Source: Panicum virgatum
Lineage: Eukaryota; Streptophyta; Magnoliopsida; Poales; Poaceae
Direction: 5' to 3'
NCBI RefSeq assembly: GCF_016808335.1
Contig: NC_053141.1
Coordinates: 7,060,711 to 7,124,710 of the forward strand
Length of the DNA stretch: 64,000 bases
Shown: in pieces, positions 23,578 through 35,258 of the stretch
Numbering within the stretch: position 1 is the stretch's first letter
How the letters are laid out: the number at the start of each line of letters is the position of its first letter
Program-made: the position numbers and the translations under genes
Notes under the pieces: generated by a model
The model's input: the letters and a program-made list of their open reading frames with translations, nothing else
The model's database searches: none
What the model was told of the DNA's origin: nothing

Positions 23578-26500
23578 GAAACACACTAGGGATGATTACT
23601 TGCATGCTTAATTAAGTTTAAAACTAATTTTTAGTTTGCAAAATTGTTGGTTTTGAAAATTTGATGCTAGTTACGCTAAGGAATAAGATAGATAGCTCGT
23701 ATGCCCTACCTAAGTTTATTTAGTCATGGTGGCATCTATGTATCTATTTTATTCCAACACTTCCAGCACTTTACTTTCTGTTAAAACTTACTTTCTGGCA
23801 CAACCGATATTTAATATCTGTAACGACGCACCTACGCTAAGGTAAGCAAGATAAGCATTCTTGGTAGTCCTTTAGAATAGCCCACGTGTTTCATACGTGC
23901 GCGGGTCCCGTATGATGAGCATACGAGGAGGTGATGAGGCTCCATTCAAACGAGCCTGTCGCTATCTGCCGCCTGATATGGAGTGCGGATTTCTTACCGT
24001 GTGATTGTAACCACAGCCATCTCGTAAGGCAATGTTACGAGATGTAGACCTGTCATGTGGTTGGCCATGACCGTGACCCTTGGGACACATCTGCCCTTGG
24101 ATGTCCCGTAAGACGAGTGTACGGGAAGTGAATACGTTATTATGACATATGCAGCGCTGTCCATTCAGAGTCGAATGTTTGGGTGCCATTTCTATAGTGG
24201 ATGGTAATGTATGTGTGAATATGTGGGAAACTGCATATGCGTTACCCGTGTGGCGTAGGACACATGGGGGCCGTTCGTGTGTGCTGGCACGAAGGGTCTA
24301 GAAGTGGTTATATCTTGTGTTCTTCTGCAGGTACACTAACCATGTTACATAAGTTATGATCGTAAGAACGGCTAGTATATATAGGGAGAATATGTATTGT
24401 GCCACCAGTTGTTCCCGTATGCCTAGTTATTGGCAATTGTTTGGGTGAGTAATGAATAGAACGTGCATGCATCATGTCGTCTTAGTTTGGGTGATCACCT
24501 TGCTTGTTGCTTTGTTTTACTAAAATGTGTTGCTTTTACCTAAATGTCCGCCTAGATTTTGTGTTGTAGTAGGGGAGCTAACGTAATCTGCTAAGCCTAA
24601 TCATGGGTTGAGAAGATCTTTCGGAAATCAGAGCCTTTAGATCATGTGCGAACCTTATTGTAAATCTTATCTTGTCATTCAAATCAAACCCTCGCTGAAT
24701 GCCTTGAATCTGTTCCGGCAAAGCTTTGAGCTTTTCCTTTAATGGCTAAACCTTGATATTGTCAGCAAACCCTTCAATCTATCATTCAGTGATCGTTCTA
24801 TCCTCTCTTGATGTTGTACCTTATATTGCTGGCTATTCTGATTCCAACATCCGAAACTTGTACCTTCATTCTTACTCAGTTAATTTCTGGTTAAATTAAA
24901 AGATTCATGACAGTAATAACTTTTTGAATACATTCATTACTGCAATAGTTATGCACCACATCATTTCATGTCATCGCTCAGTGCATGGATTCGCATCATC
25001 ATTTGTAAAATGTGGGCTGACTAATGGTGTGCTCCGAGTAGAACTTCGAGTTGTCTTCGGTTCCTTTTAACCTATTTTGTCGTTGCTGGCACTACTGGGT
25101 TGCTATTCCTCTTTTTCTTGTGGCAGTGTTAAATCACATGACCCTGATGCCGTGTCAGAACCTAGGGCCTCATGTGCGCTGCAGCCACATGATTGAGCCA
25201 CTAGGAGCACGCTGGTGCCTAGGTATATGTGACGTAACTTACTGCAATCCCCTTTTATGCAACCTTACTAGTGTCCTAACATTTGATCCTCAAGGATATA
25301 GAACTAACCAGGTGGAAGTCTTGCGAGGACGGTTACGGGGTGTGAATCAGGTGCATCCTCAACTCATATGTGCGTGCATCATACTCATGCATCTCATGGC
25401 GAGCATCACTCAAGAGCATTGTCATTATGCATCATGATGTATGCATCATTGAGTCGACATCATGGCAAATGCATCATGTCACATGCGCCATGATGTATGC
25501 ATCATTGAGTCGACATCATGGCAAATGCATCATGTCACATGCGCCATTTTATTTTGTGCATGGGACATCCCATCATGACATTACATTAGCATAAATGAAC
25601 ATGTTTTACAACTAGCATCATGCAAATCATGCAGGTAATAAACTCTGAGCTGGAATGTTCCAAACACCACTCGTAAATCAATCTCTCGTACTATCCTCAC
25701 TTGCTATCCATAAGTCTTGTGATGAATCTCGCCGACATTTGTTTTCCTCATGTTGTGATCTTAGCTCTATGAGAACTTGATCACCTTGTCTCATCGTCAT
25801 TCTTTGTTTTGTTTGATCTTTTCTTCTTGATCGGAAAACCTTACATCACTCAGTTATCCTATCTAGTTGAAAGGTCGTGTACGAATCGAGTTCAATGTTT
25901 CTTAAAAGCGTTGTCGTCAGCAAGAGCCGTCCCTGGTTGCATGCAAAGAGGAAGTTCCTTTCGCCTTAGTGGTAAAATCCTAGTTCTGGAATGCGTTCGT
26001 AATCTTATGAGTTCCATAAATGATCCTGATCAAGGTTTGGAGCTAGAAAATCTTATATGCAGTGCTAGTTACAGTTGTTTGTGCTGCAAAAATCTAGATC
26101 TATGCATCCGGTAGACCTTTTCGTTGACCCGCTTACCCTAGCCAAGTTTCACCAAGTGCTTGTCTATGTCTGTGGTATGTTCAGGGGCTTGTTGGTCAAA
26201 ACCGTACCTGGCATTCATTGTTGAACCTCTCTATTGCTTATCCTAAAGATGATCTGGTGCAATGTTAATCTCTTTTTCTGCCTTGGTCTCAGAATCTTTC
26301 CCTTGCAAATCATGTCATTGCTTTATCAGCCAGGTCTCTGGATGGTATATCAGTTTTGTTCCACATGTTCTGCCTATTTCATCTCTACTTTCCTCAGGCA
26401 TATGAATGGTTATTAGCCTTGACCTCGTGTTGATAGCCAACCGGACTAAATGGCATGTTGATCATTAATTAGGTAATCTCTGTTGCTCTCATGTTATGCC

Positions 26501-27165
26501 TCCATTTTTGGATCACCTCCTTGCTATCCCTCTGTCTCGTAATGCTTATCCATGCACGATCTATTTATGCTACATGGGATTTCTCGTTGGAAGTATGCCT
26601 GACGGCGCCGTAATGAAACCGAGGGTCTCCGATGAGCGATCGACACATGGTTGTGCTGCTCAGCACGTGCTGGTATCGAATTTGTTAATTAGGGTCCTTT
26701 ATGCAATTTTGTCAGTATGCTATCTCTTCGTGGGCCTTTCCCGCATCTAGCGTTTGTTGTTCTGTTTGGAGATCTCTATATCGGACCTAAATCTAGTGAG
26801 TCTTTCTTCTGAAGTTACCAAGGGGATGATCTTTGAAAGAACTGCTAATGGACGAAAATGCTAGAAGACTACTGAGATGATAAAGCAACTTGTGCCATCA
26901 TCGTTGGAATAAGAGGGCATACAACACTTAAAGTGCGACAAGTTATTGGTCAGACAAAAATTGATGGAGATGTTGTGTTTCTGGATAGACCACTTTGCTC
27001 TCTAAATCTTTCTCTGACTTCTCAATCCTTATTTGCATGGGATACCGTCAGCCACAACCTTATCTGGTGACTCTTTCCTGCTGACTTTGGTGGTAATCTG
27101 CTCCTTTTCCCTTGCAAGTCTTTCGCTCCGAATCTCGAGACGAGATGCTTTTAAGGGGGAAGGGC
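23578..27165 (+). other. Non-coding interior of the LARD-like element
   Basis: No retroviral-type domain is seen. A perfect 2 x 56-bp tandem repeat lies at 25434-25545. Remaining frames are short and unrelated to known proteins. Confidence 0.7.
25434..25545 (+). repeat. 56-bp tandem duplication
   Basis: Two identical 56-base units start at 25434 and 25490. Each contains GCATCATTGAGTCGACATC and is rich in CATCATG/CATGATG palindromes. Confidence 0.9.
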
Positions 27166-30100
27166 TGTAACACCCCAGGTGTTAATTTTGTGCCTTAGTC
27201 ACTAATCATCACTTAATCATGATCATTAGCTTAGTTAATTTCAAATCTTGACTGAGCTTTGACCACTATTTTCTCCCAAATCCAAGACTCAAATCAAGTT
27301 TTGCCCAAAACTAAAGTTGTAGATCTTCTCACCCTCTACAACTTCTAATTTGGCCAAATTTCAAGTTCCAGTATGAAATTTTGAGTTTTGGGCGGTCAAA
27401 ATTTTGTTAAAATCGAGTCAAACGAGTTTCCTGTGCTCGCCTGCAACGCCGTACGTGCCCATGCCGGCAACGGCAACAGCGTCAGCGACCGCCACGCGTC
27501 GGCCGTCGCGGCGAACCTCGTCCTCCGCTCGCTCCGTCCTTATCCATCTGCCAAGCCAACTCGCCTTTCTCCTCTCCACTCTTGCCCTCTCCCCGAGCCG
27601 AGCTCTGCTCGCACGCCATCGCCGGTCGAGCGCCACCCCTGCGTCATGCCCTCGCCCCTCAAACCCCAGGCCCTTCCCTCAAGCCCAGGCGCTTGCTCTC
27701 CCTCCCTTTCCCCTCTCCACTCCTCCTAGAGCTGGGCCGAGCTTCTCTGCGCGCATAGGGCCGCCGCCACCCGCTATTGTCGCCGCCGAGCGGAGCTCGC
27801 CATGGAGCCCCTACCTTCGGCCTCCTTCCTCCCCAAATGACCACCCAGCCGCGTTCCCCACCTTCCAAGGAAGTTCATCGACCCAGTCGCGCCCTCCCTT
27901 GCTCGCCGGAGCGCCGCCGCCCCCACCTCATAGCGAGAGCCCCTCTCCGGCCGCCCCAACCCCGTCCGAACCCACCAACGGGTAGAGCTCGACCTCCTCT
28001 TGCTCCTCCCCCTCTTTCCCCTCGCCGCCGGTGAGCATCGTCGCAGGAATCGAGCTCCACGTCCGCTCCTCTGTTCCAAATTGCGACTAGGGACCTTGGG
28101 CAACAATTGACACAAGTCCAGGGTTTTTTTTGCATAGATATAGACTCATATGAATAGTGCTGCGAAGGCCTTTTTTGCAAAAAACTGGCTGAAACTTTGG
28201 AAAATTATAGTAAATCATAGAAAAATCAGAAAAATACAAACTAAAATTTGTAGGATTCCTTGTTCTAGGATATACAACTTTCCTTACAGGTTGATCTTCC
28301 GTTTCTAAATAATTTTTGCTCTAGATTAAAGGTTAGTTTAAGTGGTTGCAAGCTTTGAAAATGCATAGTAAATAGTAGAAAAATGGTAAAATGTAAAACC
28401 AATTGGGTTAGTTTTGTTTTGGCATGTAGAACTTAGGGAAAATATTTAACCTGCTGTTTGTTTGTTGTTTCTGTGATGTTTTGATTTAATCATGGTTAAT
28501 ACTTGTTTTAGCTTGTTTATTTAATATCTACAGTTCTAGAAGTAAAAAAATTGTGAAATTTATGGAGTAGATTACTATTTGCATGTTTAATTCACTGTAA
28601 AAATTTCAGAACCAGAAGCTTTGTGAATGTTTGTAAATCTATTTTTGTTCAGTTTGTCTTGTTGAGGCTAAATTAAATACTTTTTGTTATCAATAAATGT
28701 TGGAAAAATATTGTTGAATGCTTTATCAATATCTCATCATGCTGGTAAATTTTGGTTACTAGATCATGTCCTCAAGTTAAGTTTTTGCATTTGTTTAGTT
28801 CCTAGCTATATCTTTCACTTTCTAAAAATATTGCTAAGCAATTCTTTCTGCATGGTTCAATACATCAAGTATGTCCTTTTTGGGTGAATCATGTTAACTT
28901 TTGTTGGCTAGAAGGTTTGGCTAATTCCTAAATGGTGGATGCTTGCAATGGTTTAATTTAAGTCAATTTGTCTGGCATGCTTGATGTGCTTGTCATCTCC
29001 TATGAGATGCTTGAGTGATGGTTAAGTTAAATAGCTCTAGGTGCTTATGCTAGTATGTTATACTTTTATGAATGCCTTGCGTGTTGCACTTTCATGCATT
29101 CATACATATGCATTGTCGCATCTCATTCAGATACGATAGATGAACCATATGAAGGACGTGATGTTGGAGCTGAAACCGAAGACAATGTTGGTGGACATAT
29201 CCAGAAGACAGATGGATGGATCCCGATGTGCATGGCCGAAGGCAGACGCTCGCCAAGCGAGTATCATCTAACCAACACTGACTTAGTGTTACTCTCAGGC
29301 AAGCCCCAGAGCATAACCCTTAATTTCGGTATTCAACATTTATTATATAATTATTATGCATTTACGTTTCTAGGAGTTGATTGGAACCGTAAATGCATGA
29401 TCCCTAGGTTTCCTCAATTACTCTACTATTGTGCAGGTCGTTAGTATTGCAATGCTTAATTAGGACTCGGTAGAAGTCGAGTGATTCCTGTCACTCGCGA
29501 GATATAGGTCCTTGTTACTTCTGGCAAAGTACTTGAGAATGAATCAATGAGGAAAGAGAAATGGAGACCGGGCGGAGATGGATTTGGTTATGGTTATGAA
29601 ATGGATGGAAATTAAGCCTCCGCCTGTGTCGATTGAGGACCGTACCATTGTTGGCAGTGTTGATCGAGGATTGAACAGTACTAACCACATGCCGGAAGTA
29701 GGAGGTAGTCGAAACCGGCAAGCTGTAGACCTGATTTACAATGATAGCTTGAATTGTGACCTGCTACTCTGGGAGAGGAATGATGGCGGGTGTTGGAGTG
29801 TATGTCGCCTCCGGGTTCTCTGGGAGTTCACCATGAGGGGCCCTTCACCCGGGTTTTGGCAGGCGTGGTTCAGGTGTCGTGGTAATGACGAGAACAGTTG
29901 ATGCGTGTGGCCCGGCGTGGTTTGCATGTGTCGTGTGAGTTTGGTCCACCTTGCAAGGTTAAATCGGATCGATTCGCCGTGACTCGCGATTATGAGAGCC
30001 TTGATCTCTTTGTCACATCATAGTAAGAACTTGAAATGAGAATGGAATGAAGAGAACTAGATTGTGATATTACCAGAGGATTTCTCTGTTCTACCATGTG

Positions 30101-30677
30101 TGCTCTAGAAATTCAGGCAAACCTCGCTGATACGGTTTATACTTAACTTGAGCTAAAATTTGAAAGTAAGGATCCATTGTTAGTAGCCTTTCCAGCAAAA
30201 TAAACTCCAGAGCCAAAAAGCTTTATATGTCTAGATAGTGGGCTAAGTATACCCGTAGTCGGGTAAGCCTTGCTGAGTATTAGTATACTCAGGGTTTGTT
30301 GTTATCCTGTTTTCAGGTGTTTGTTGCTGGTTGGAGCTAACCTGGATTCACACCAGTGGGCTCGCTGTGACATCCTCATGCCTTCGTAGTTATTGTTGTT
30401 TTCAAACTAAACTTCTATTTAAATTCCGCTGCATGTTGAACTCTGATAATTTGTTCAAAACTCATTTCGTAAAGCTCTGCTTTGTAAATTAAATAATACA
30501 ATTTTTTGTCTGCTTGTAATCATCTGTGCTCGTCTTCGTGCGAGACTTCTAGTGTTTTTTGATCCTTAACCAGACAGACAACCGGATTACATCATTTTAA
30601 GTGCGTGGTAGCTTAATTAACCATTAAGATGATTGTTAGCACACTTAAGCCGGTTTAATTTGGGCGGTTCTGTTACA
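27166..30677 (+). repeat. 3' LTR (3512 bp)
   Basis: Downstream LTR, the fuller of the two. It retains the blocks missing from the 5' LTR, around 28190-28250 and 29018-29160. Confidence 0.92.
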
Positions 30678-31077
30678 GCCACCGCAGCCATGAGCTCGGC
30701 GAGCCCCTATGGAAGGGCGCATGTGTTGCCGCCGCTGCAGCCTGTATGGCAGGGTACGGGGTCGGGGTCAGGCCGAGATGGAGGCGGGAGGGGAGGCAGC
30801 GCCGACGGAGGGGAACAGCGTCGGAGGGGTTGCCGATGGCGGTGGTAGGCGGAGAAGCCGATATGCCGACCAACGTGGCCCTCTCTGTCCATGTCATCAG
30901 GTCAATACCGGTCAACATGTGCCACGTCAGATGAAAACCACCAAAATCAGACCCAGGTGCTAAAAGTGGACAGTTTTAGTAGTTGGGGTACTGGTACTAG
31001 ATGGTTTTGTGGTTGAGAGTTACAGTTAGACCAACACAATAGTTAAGGGGCAAAAGTGGACTTTTTCCTTCATAATA

Positions 31078-31510
31078 TGGCACACCCTGAAAAACTAATA
31101 ATAGCTTTTAGATGATGCTTTTAACCTTTTAGACTCAAAAAGCTAAAAGCTAAGAAAACTGAGCTTTTCAGCTTTACATATAAATTTAGCTTTTCTGAGC
31201 TTGGCTTTCCGGAACCTGCGCGAGAAGTTCGTTGTTTATTTAAGCTTCTGACTTTTCATGCAGAAAAATTGCCGTGAACCTCAAACAAACAGGGCCTAAG
31301 ATTGGAGGCGTGAAGGATAATTATCAGTGTTACGAGAATGGGGGTATCCCTAACCTTGGACAAAATCAGGGCCCGTGGGCCATGACTCTCTTTTCCAGCT
31401 CAAAAATGGACTAGGGAGAAGCTCTGAACCTAGGGGCCCACCCTAGGGGGGGCTGGCGACCAGTCTGCGCAGTGCCTTCCACCAAGAGGGGGAATTCCCT
31501 TCCCCTCTAA
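31078..31510. other. Intergenic, transposon debris
   Basis: Runs of AGCTTTT/AAAAGCT and an end-like CAAACAAACAGGGCC at about 31283-31298 suggest an old MITE. No complete element or gene was resolved. Confidence 0.4.
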
Positions 31511-32949
31511 GGCGAGCTCCAACGGTTCCCCGAAAGAGCCCCCCTCCCCCTATGTAGAGGCTACAGTATTCCCCGAGAGTGCTCCAACGGTTCCCCGAGC
31601 TTCGTCCCCCCCACGTCCGGTGAGGTCGTTCCTATCCCCATATGTGGGGGGATCTCGGCGTCCCTGGATGCGCCGGCCGTTGGTTGCTACCGTTCTCACG
31701 CGCCGGGAGCGAAAGCGGGAGCGAGGGAGGCGGCGGCGAAGTTGCTGGTTCTTTGAAGCTGGAGGCCGGGAGCGAGGTGCGCGAGGTGGTGGCGATTGAT
31801 CTGGTTGGCAGCGGGGGCGGGCGTTCCGGCGACGTTGCTGGTGTGGGGGGTCGGCGGCGCGGGGCTAGATCCACGAGCACCCCGCGCGCGGGAAGCGGAT
31901 CCAGTTCAGGGGGGAAGAAGCGGCGCGGCGGGATCTGGCGGCGCTCGCAGAGCTCATCACCGAAGCCTCCCCGCAAGAAGCACCGCGGATCTGCGAGGTA
32001 ATATTCTGAAGCTCGTTGTTGGAGAAGATGTCATTGCTTGCATCTGGGTTCACTTGGCCGTCCAGATTTCGGGGAGCGGAGTGGAATGGGGGCTTCTGCT
32101 TGTGGGCGTCCAAAGTGGAAGAACATGGCACTTGGCAAGGGATGGGATCCTGATTCCTGCCCTTTCCCGATTGGTCGTGTACTATCGCTTGATCTGCTCT
32201 CATCCTTGCCTGCTTCCTGCTTCCTCTCCTGAATATACTCGCTCACTAGGCTGGCTGGTTGGCTGCAGAAAGACAAATCTCTATATAAATGTGTTGTTGA
32301 GTAGTACTAGATAGCAAGAACGCAGTACATATATACCAAGGAAGGAGCAAGAGAAACCAGCATCATCATCCTTCATCATGACAATTAGCCCGGATGCATA
32401 GCAAGAGGGTGTGCATGCAGTTTAATACTTGCTCATAGTTGTAGTGGGGGACATAGTAGATCTAGGGATTGATTTAGCTTTACCTCCTTGGATTGATTTT
32501 GCTGGGCTTTGTGCAATCCATATTGCTGAACATGGAAACACCTGCAATGGCCTTCATTAGGGTGTCAAGGTTACCCTTTTCAAGTTGACATATATATTAG
32601 TATGGTTGTATGTTGACATATATAGTTGCAATGGGCTCGGATCGTGTTATATATTAGTATGGTTGCATGTTGACATATTTCAAGTATCATATTGTATGAA
32701 CTGAACTCGTGTGGGTGTCATGCTACACCTTATTATCCTGTTTCATTTCGGCTGAGATATAAATGTCCAATCTTATATGTGCCTAATGAATATGAATGCT
32801 GCATGGTTTTGCTTATTTTTTCCTTTACTCCAATGCTTGCTATATGTCTACTGTGAGATATCTTGGTTCCTTTTCTATCTGTTAATGGCAGAGCTTGTGG
32901 GCGCCAGGTTTTGTCATGACTAATATTTTTGCAATCCTTTTTTTTGTCA

Positions 32950-33824
32950 TCACCGCTTTGTATGCTTGTTGTGCAGCACATTGATATCATTGTTACTACC
33001 GGGCATCCCGAAATATGCATGCCATATCCATAGGTCATGGGAAGCCACTGCCTCTAGCACCATCGAGGATTGCTTCCCACGGCCAGTGAACATGCCCTTC
33101 CAAGCGGTTGGACAGTTCTTCCACTCCCAATGCATGCAATCTATGCTCCCCAACATACCCGAAAACCCACGAGTGCTGTTGAATGCAAGGAGAGCCGCGA
33201 CATCCGTCGCAGTAGGTGTGCGGAGGTACTGCTCCTCAAAGAGCTCAATCACCGCTGCGCAAAACCGGTTCAGAGCCTCCAACGAGGTGGACTCTGCGAT
33301 GCGCATGTACTCGTCAACCGCATCGGCCGGAACACCGTACGCCAGGATGCGTAATGGCGCGATGCACTTCTGCAACGGGGATAGACCCATTTTCCCCGTC
33401 GCATCAGGCTGGCAAGAGAACCCAAGGGTCCCTCGCCGTCACGCTTTCCATGATGCGAAGGAACAAGGCACGCCTCATTCGGTACCTACACAAATAGCAT
33501 GAGTCAGCAAACAAACCTTTTCCCCCTATGCACAACGAGAACAAAAAATGACAAGTACCGGCGACGGAAATGAGCATTAGTGTACACCGGGTTCTCTACA
33601 AAGTAGTCCGCCATGATCCTTGCATGCCCAGAACCATGTTCCCGGTCGATCACGATGTGACCGGGAACGGAACCACGCCTCCCGCCTTCCCGGCGCCTTG
33701 CTTCTTCTTCGTGGTTCATGTGACCGACGACGGCGGTGTCGTCATCGTCGTCGATCAGTAGCCTGGCTCTACTGCTGCTCACCCACTGGAAGATCGCGGC
33801 GGCGGTGAGGTTGTCATCTGCCAT
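32950..33824 (-). pseudogene. Harbinger DDE transposase, 3'-truncated
   Basis: Two exons: 33824-33559 begins MADDNLTAAAIFQW, then an intron with GT-AG ends, then 33485 down to about 32963. The second exon matches the plant Harbinger nuclease: RIMESVTARDPW, the first catalytic Asp in SIDCMHWEWKNCP, then EAVASHDLWIWHAYFGMPGS and the second Asp in NDINVL. Recognisable protein stops there and the frame ends at 32950 with an unrelated tail. The part holding the third catalytic residue (Glu) is missing, so the enzyme cannot work. The deletion looks internal to the element because both TIRs remain. Confidence 0.85.
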
Positions 33825-33890
33825 AGTGTTTGTGGTTCACAACAGATAGGATCAACTGAGTGGATCAATACGTTTGGGTTGCCCAGCGTC

Positions 33891-33901
33891 GATTATATAG
33901 C
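33891..33901 (-). promoter_or_regulatory. TATA box of the Harbinger transposase gene
   Basis: GCTATATAATC on minus lies about 70 bases before the transposase ATG at 33824. Confidence 0.55.
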
Positions 33902-34371
33902 GGCTACAAGCTTGCGATGGAAGAATCTTCCTCCGCAAGATTCAGCCAAGCTTCTGTCACAAGCCTCCGACTTCCTTCCAACACAAGTTACTCCCGTATC
34001 ATGACAAATGCACAGCAGAACGGGTACGATTCTTCCACCACAAGCCTCTGAATTACATAATTAAATTTTAATATGAATTAAAAATTAATAACAAATTAAT
34101 TGTAAAGCAAATATCAAAATGCATGCCGAAATTAAAATTGTTACTGTTCATTTATACAAATACGCATCGCGTATAGTCCATATACGTTGTGTTCGAATGA
34201 GAAATTCAAATGAATAAAAAAAGATGGTAGTTGGTTTAGGGGGAGTGTATAGAGAGAATGGTTGGAGAGGAGGAGTTATAGGGGGAGGAATCTTTTAAGG
34301 AGAGGTAGTAAAAAATAATAAAATGTACATTTAGGGGGAGTTGGATGGGGGAACTATTGGAGGAAGCCTAA

Positions 34372-34623
34372 GGAACCAACCCAGCAGATGTTTTTACCAT
34401 ACCGCATCACAACCGCAATCGGGACCATTTACTGTGCCTCAGTATCACCCTTGGTGCGTAGTCCGAGAACAGCGTGGTTTTCTCGTAAAACAACGTGATT
34501 ACGGAGTAGCTGTGCCCACAGACGGCGTAGAAGCCGGCTCGGAGGACACGACCCAGAGCCCCGTGCCATCAACCTGGTGGTGGACGGTGGGGATAGGGCC
34601 CACCTCTGCCACCGCGCGTTAGC
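34372..34623. other. Intergenic, no gene seen
   Basis: A short stretch between two elements, with no domain recognised. Confidence 0.5.
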
Positions 34624-34799
34624 CCGTTTAGTTAACAAAAATTTTCACCCAAAAATTTTTACCTCCCCTTTAAATACATACATGTAGTATTAAATATAGT
34701 TAAAAAATAAAACTAATTGCACAGTTTGAATGTAGACGAATCTTTTGAGTCTAATTAGTGCATAATTAGCCATAAGTGCTACAGTAACCCACATAATTA
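34624..34799. repeat. Half of a grass MITE, cut by the MULE
   Basis: The sequence from CGTTTAGTTAAC through TTTTGAGTCTAATTAGTGC to GCTACAGTAACCCACAT is the left half of an abundant grass MITE. It stops exactly where the MULE starts, and the other half is not present on the far side of the MULE. Confidence 0.6.
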
Positions 34800-35239
34800 G
34801 CCTTTTTTATTTTTACATTTTTCAAAAAAAAATTTACATAAATATATTTTTGGATTTAGGTTTTACAGATCTAGACCCCAACCGCCCGGCAGGGGGGCGG
34901 CAGGGGGCCTACCGCCCGGCAGGTGGGCGGTAGGGACCTATATGTAAATAAAAATAAATTTTTTTTGCGCAGAGGTCCTTGGAGGGAGCCTGCCGCCCCC
35001 CTGCCGGACGGCAAGCCCCCTGCCGCCAACTGGTGGGGCGGCAGGGGGCCTGCCGCCCGGCAGGGGGGCGGCAGGCTCCCTTCTCAAATATAAAACTGCA
35101 ACCCTTCCCTCTGCGCCCTCATTTTCTGCCCACGAGATCCAGAGAGGGGAGAGGGAGAGAGGAGGGGTGAGGGAGGTAAAAAAACTGGCGAAGCCCTGCA
35201 GGATTTTTGATCCGAACCGCAGGTAACCAATATTTCTCA
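34800..35239 (+). repeat. Left TIR of the MULE
   Basis: Near-identical to the inverse of 39230-39671. It contains alternating GGCGGCAGG and CCGCCCGGCAGG blocks and a T/A-rich outer arm. It should serve as promoter and first untranslated exon of the plus-strand gene. Confidence 0.9.
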
Positions 35240-35258
35240 ACTATTGCAGCATAAGGCA

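Larger units (their letters stand above)
20208..30677 (+). mobile_element. Non-coding LTR retrotransposon with 3.4-kb LTRs (LARD-like)
   Basis: A 10,470-bp element. Its LTRs, 20208-23562 (3355 bp) and 27166-30677 (3512 bp), both run TGTAACACCCC to CTGTTACA. A perfect GCCAC target duplication is at 20203-20207 and 30678-30682. The primer site TGGTATCAGAGCC (tRNA-iMet) begins at 23565, and a purine tract AAGGGGGAAGGGC precedes the 3' LTR (27153-27165). The 3.6-kb interior has no gag or pol motif and no frame above about 130 codons, so movement needed proteins from elsewhere. Very long TGTAACACCCC-type LTRs point to the Gypsy superfamily, possibly Tekay-like, by inference. Confidence 0.92.
18848..31068. 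mobile_element. Pack-MULE-like element, split by a nested LTR element
   Basis: TIRs start GGAAAAAGTCCA and end TGGACTTTTTCC, with inverted similarity running inward about 190 bp through GCACCTG, GGTGGTTTTC and CTGACGTGGC blocks. A perfect 9-bp target duplication TTCATAATA flanks it (18839-18847 and 31069-31077), the signature of Mutator-like elements. Without the nested retrotransposon and one copy of its duplication the element is about 1.75 kb. The interior (about 19030-20207 and 30683-30900) is very GC-rich with many overlapping frames and no transposase, as in Pack-MULEs carrying host gene pieces. I could not identify the source gene. Confidence 0.88.
31511..34368 (-). mobile_element. PIF/Harbinger element, transposase truncated
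   Basis: The left TIR GGCGAGCTCCAACGGTTCCC pairs with the right end GGGAACTATTGGAGGAAGCC. TAA flanks both ends (31508-31510 and 34369-34371), the 3-bp duplication expected of PIF/Harbinger. The minus strand carries the front part of the DDE transposase (33824 to about 32963). The left third has a GC-rich open stretch (31642-32001, plus strand) of unknown origin. The second Myb-like gene usual for the family was not recognised. Confidence 0.85.
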
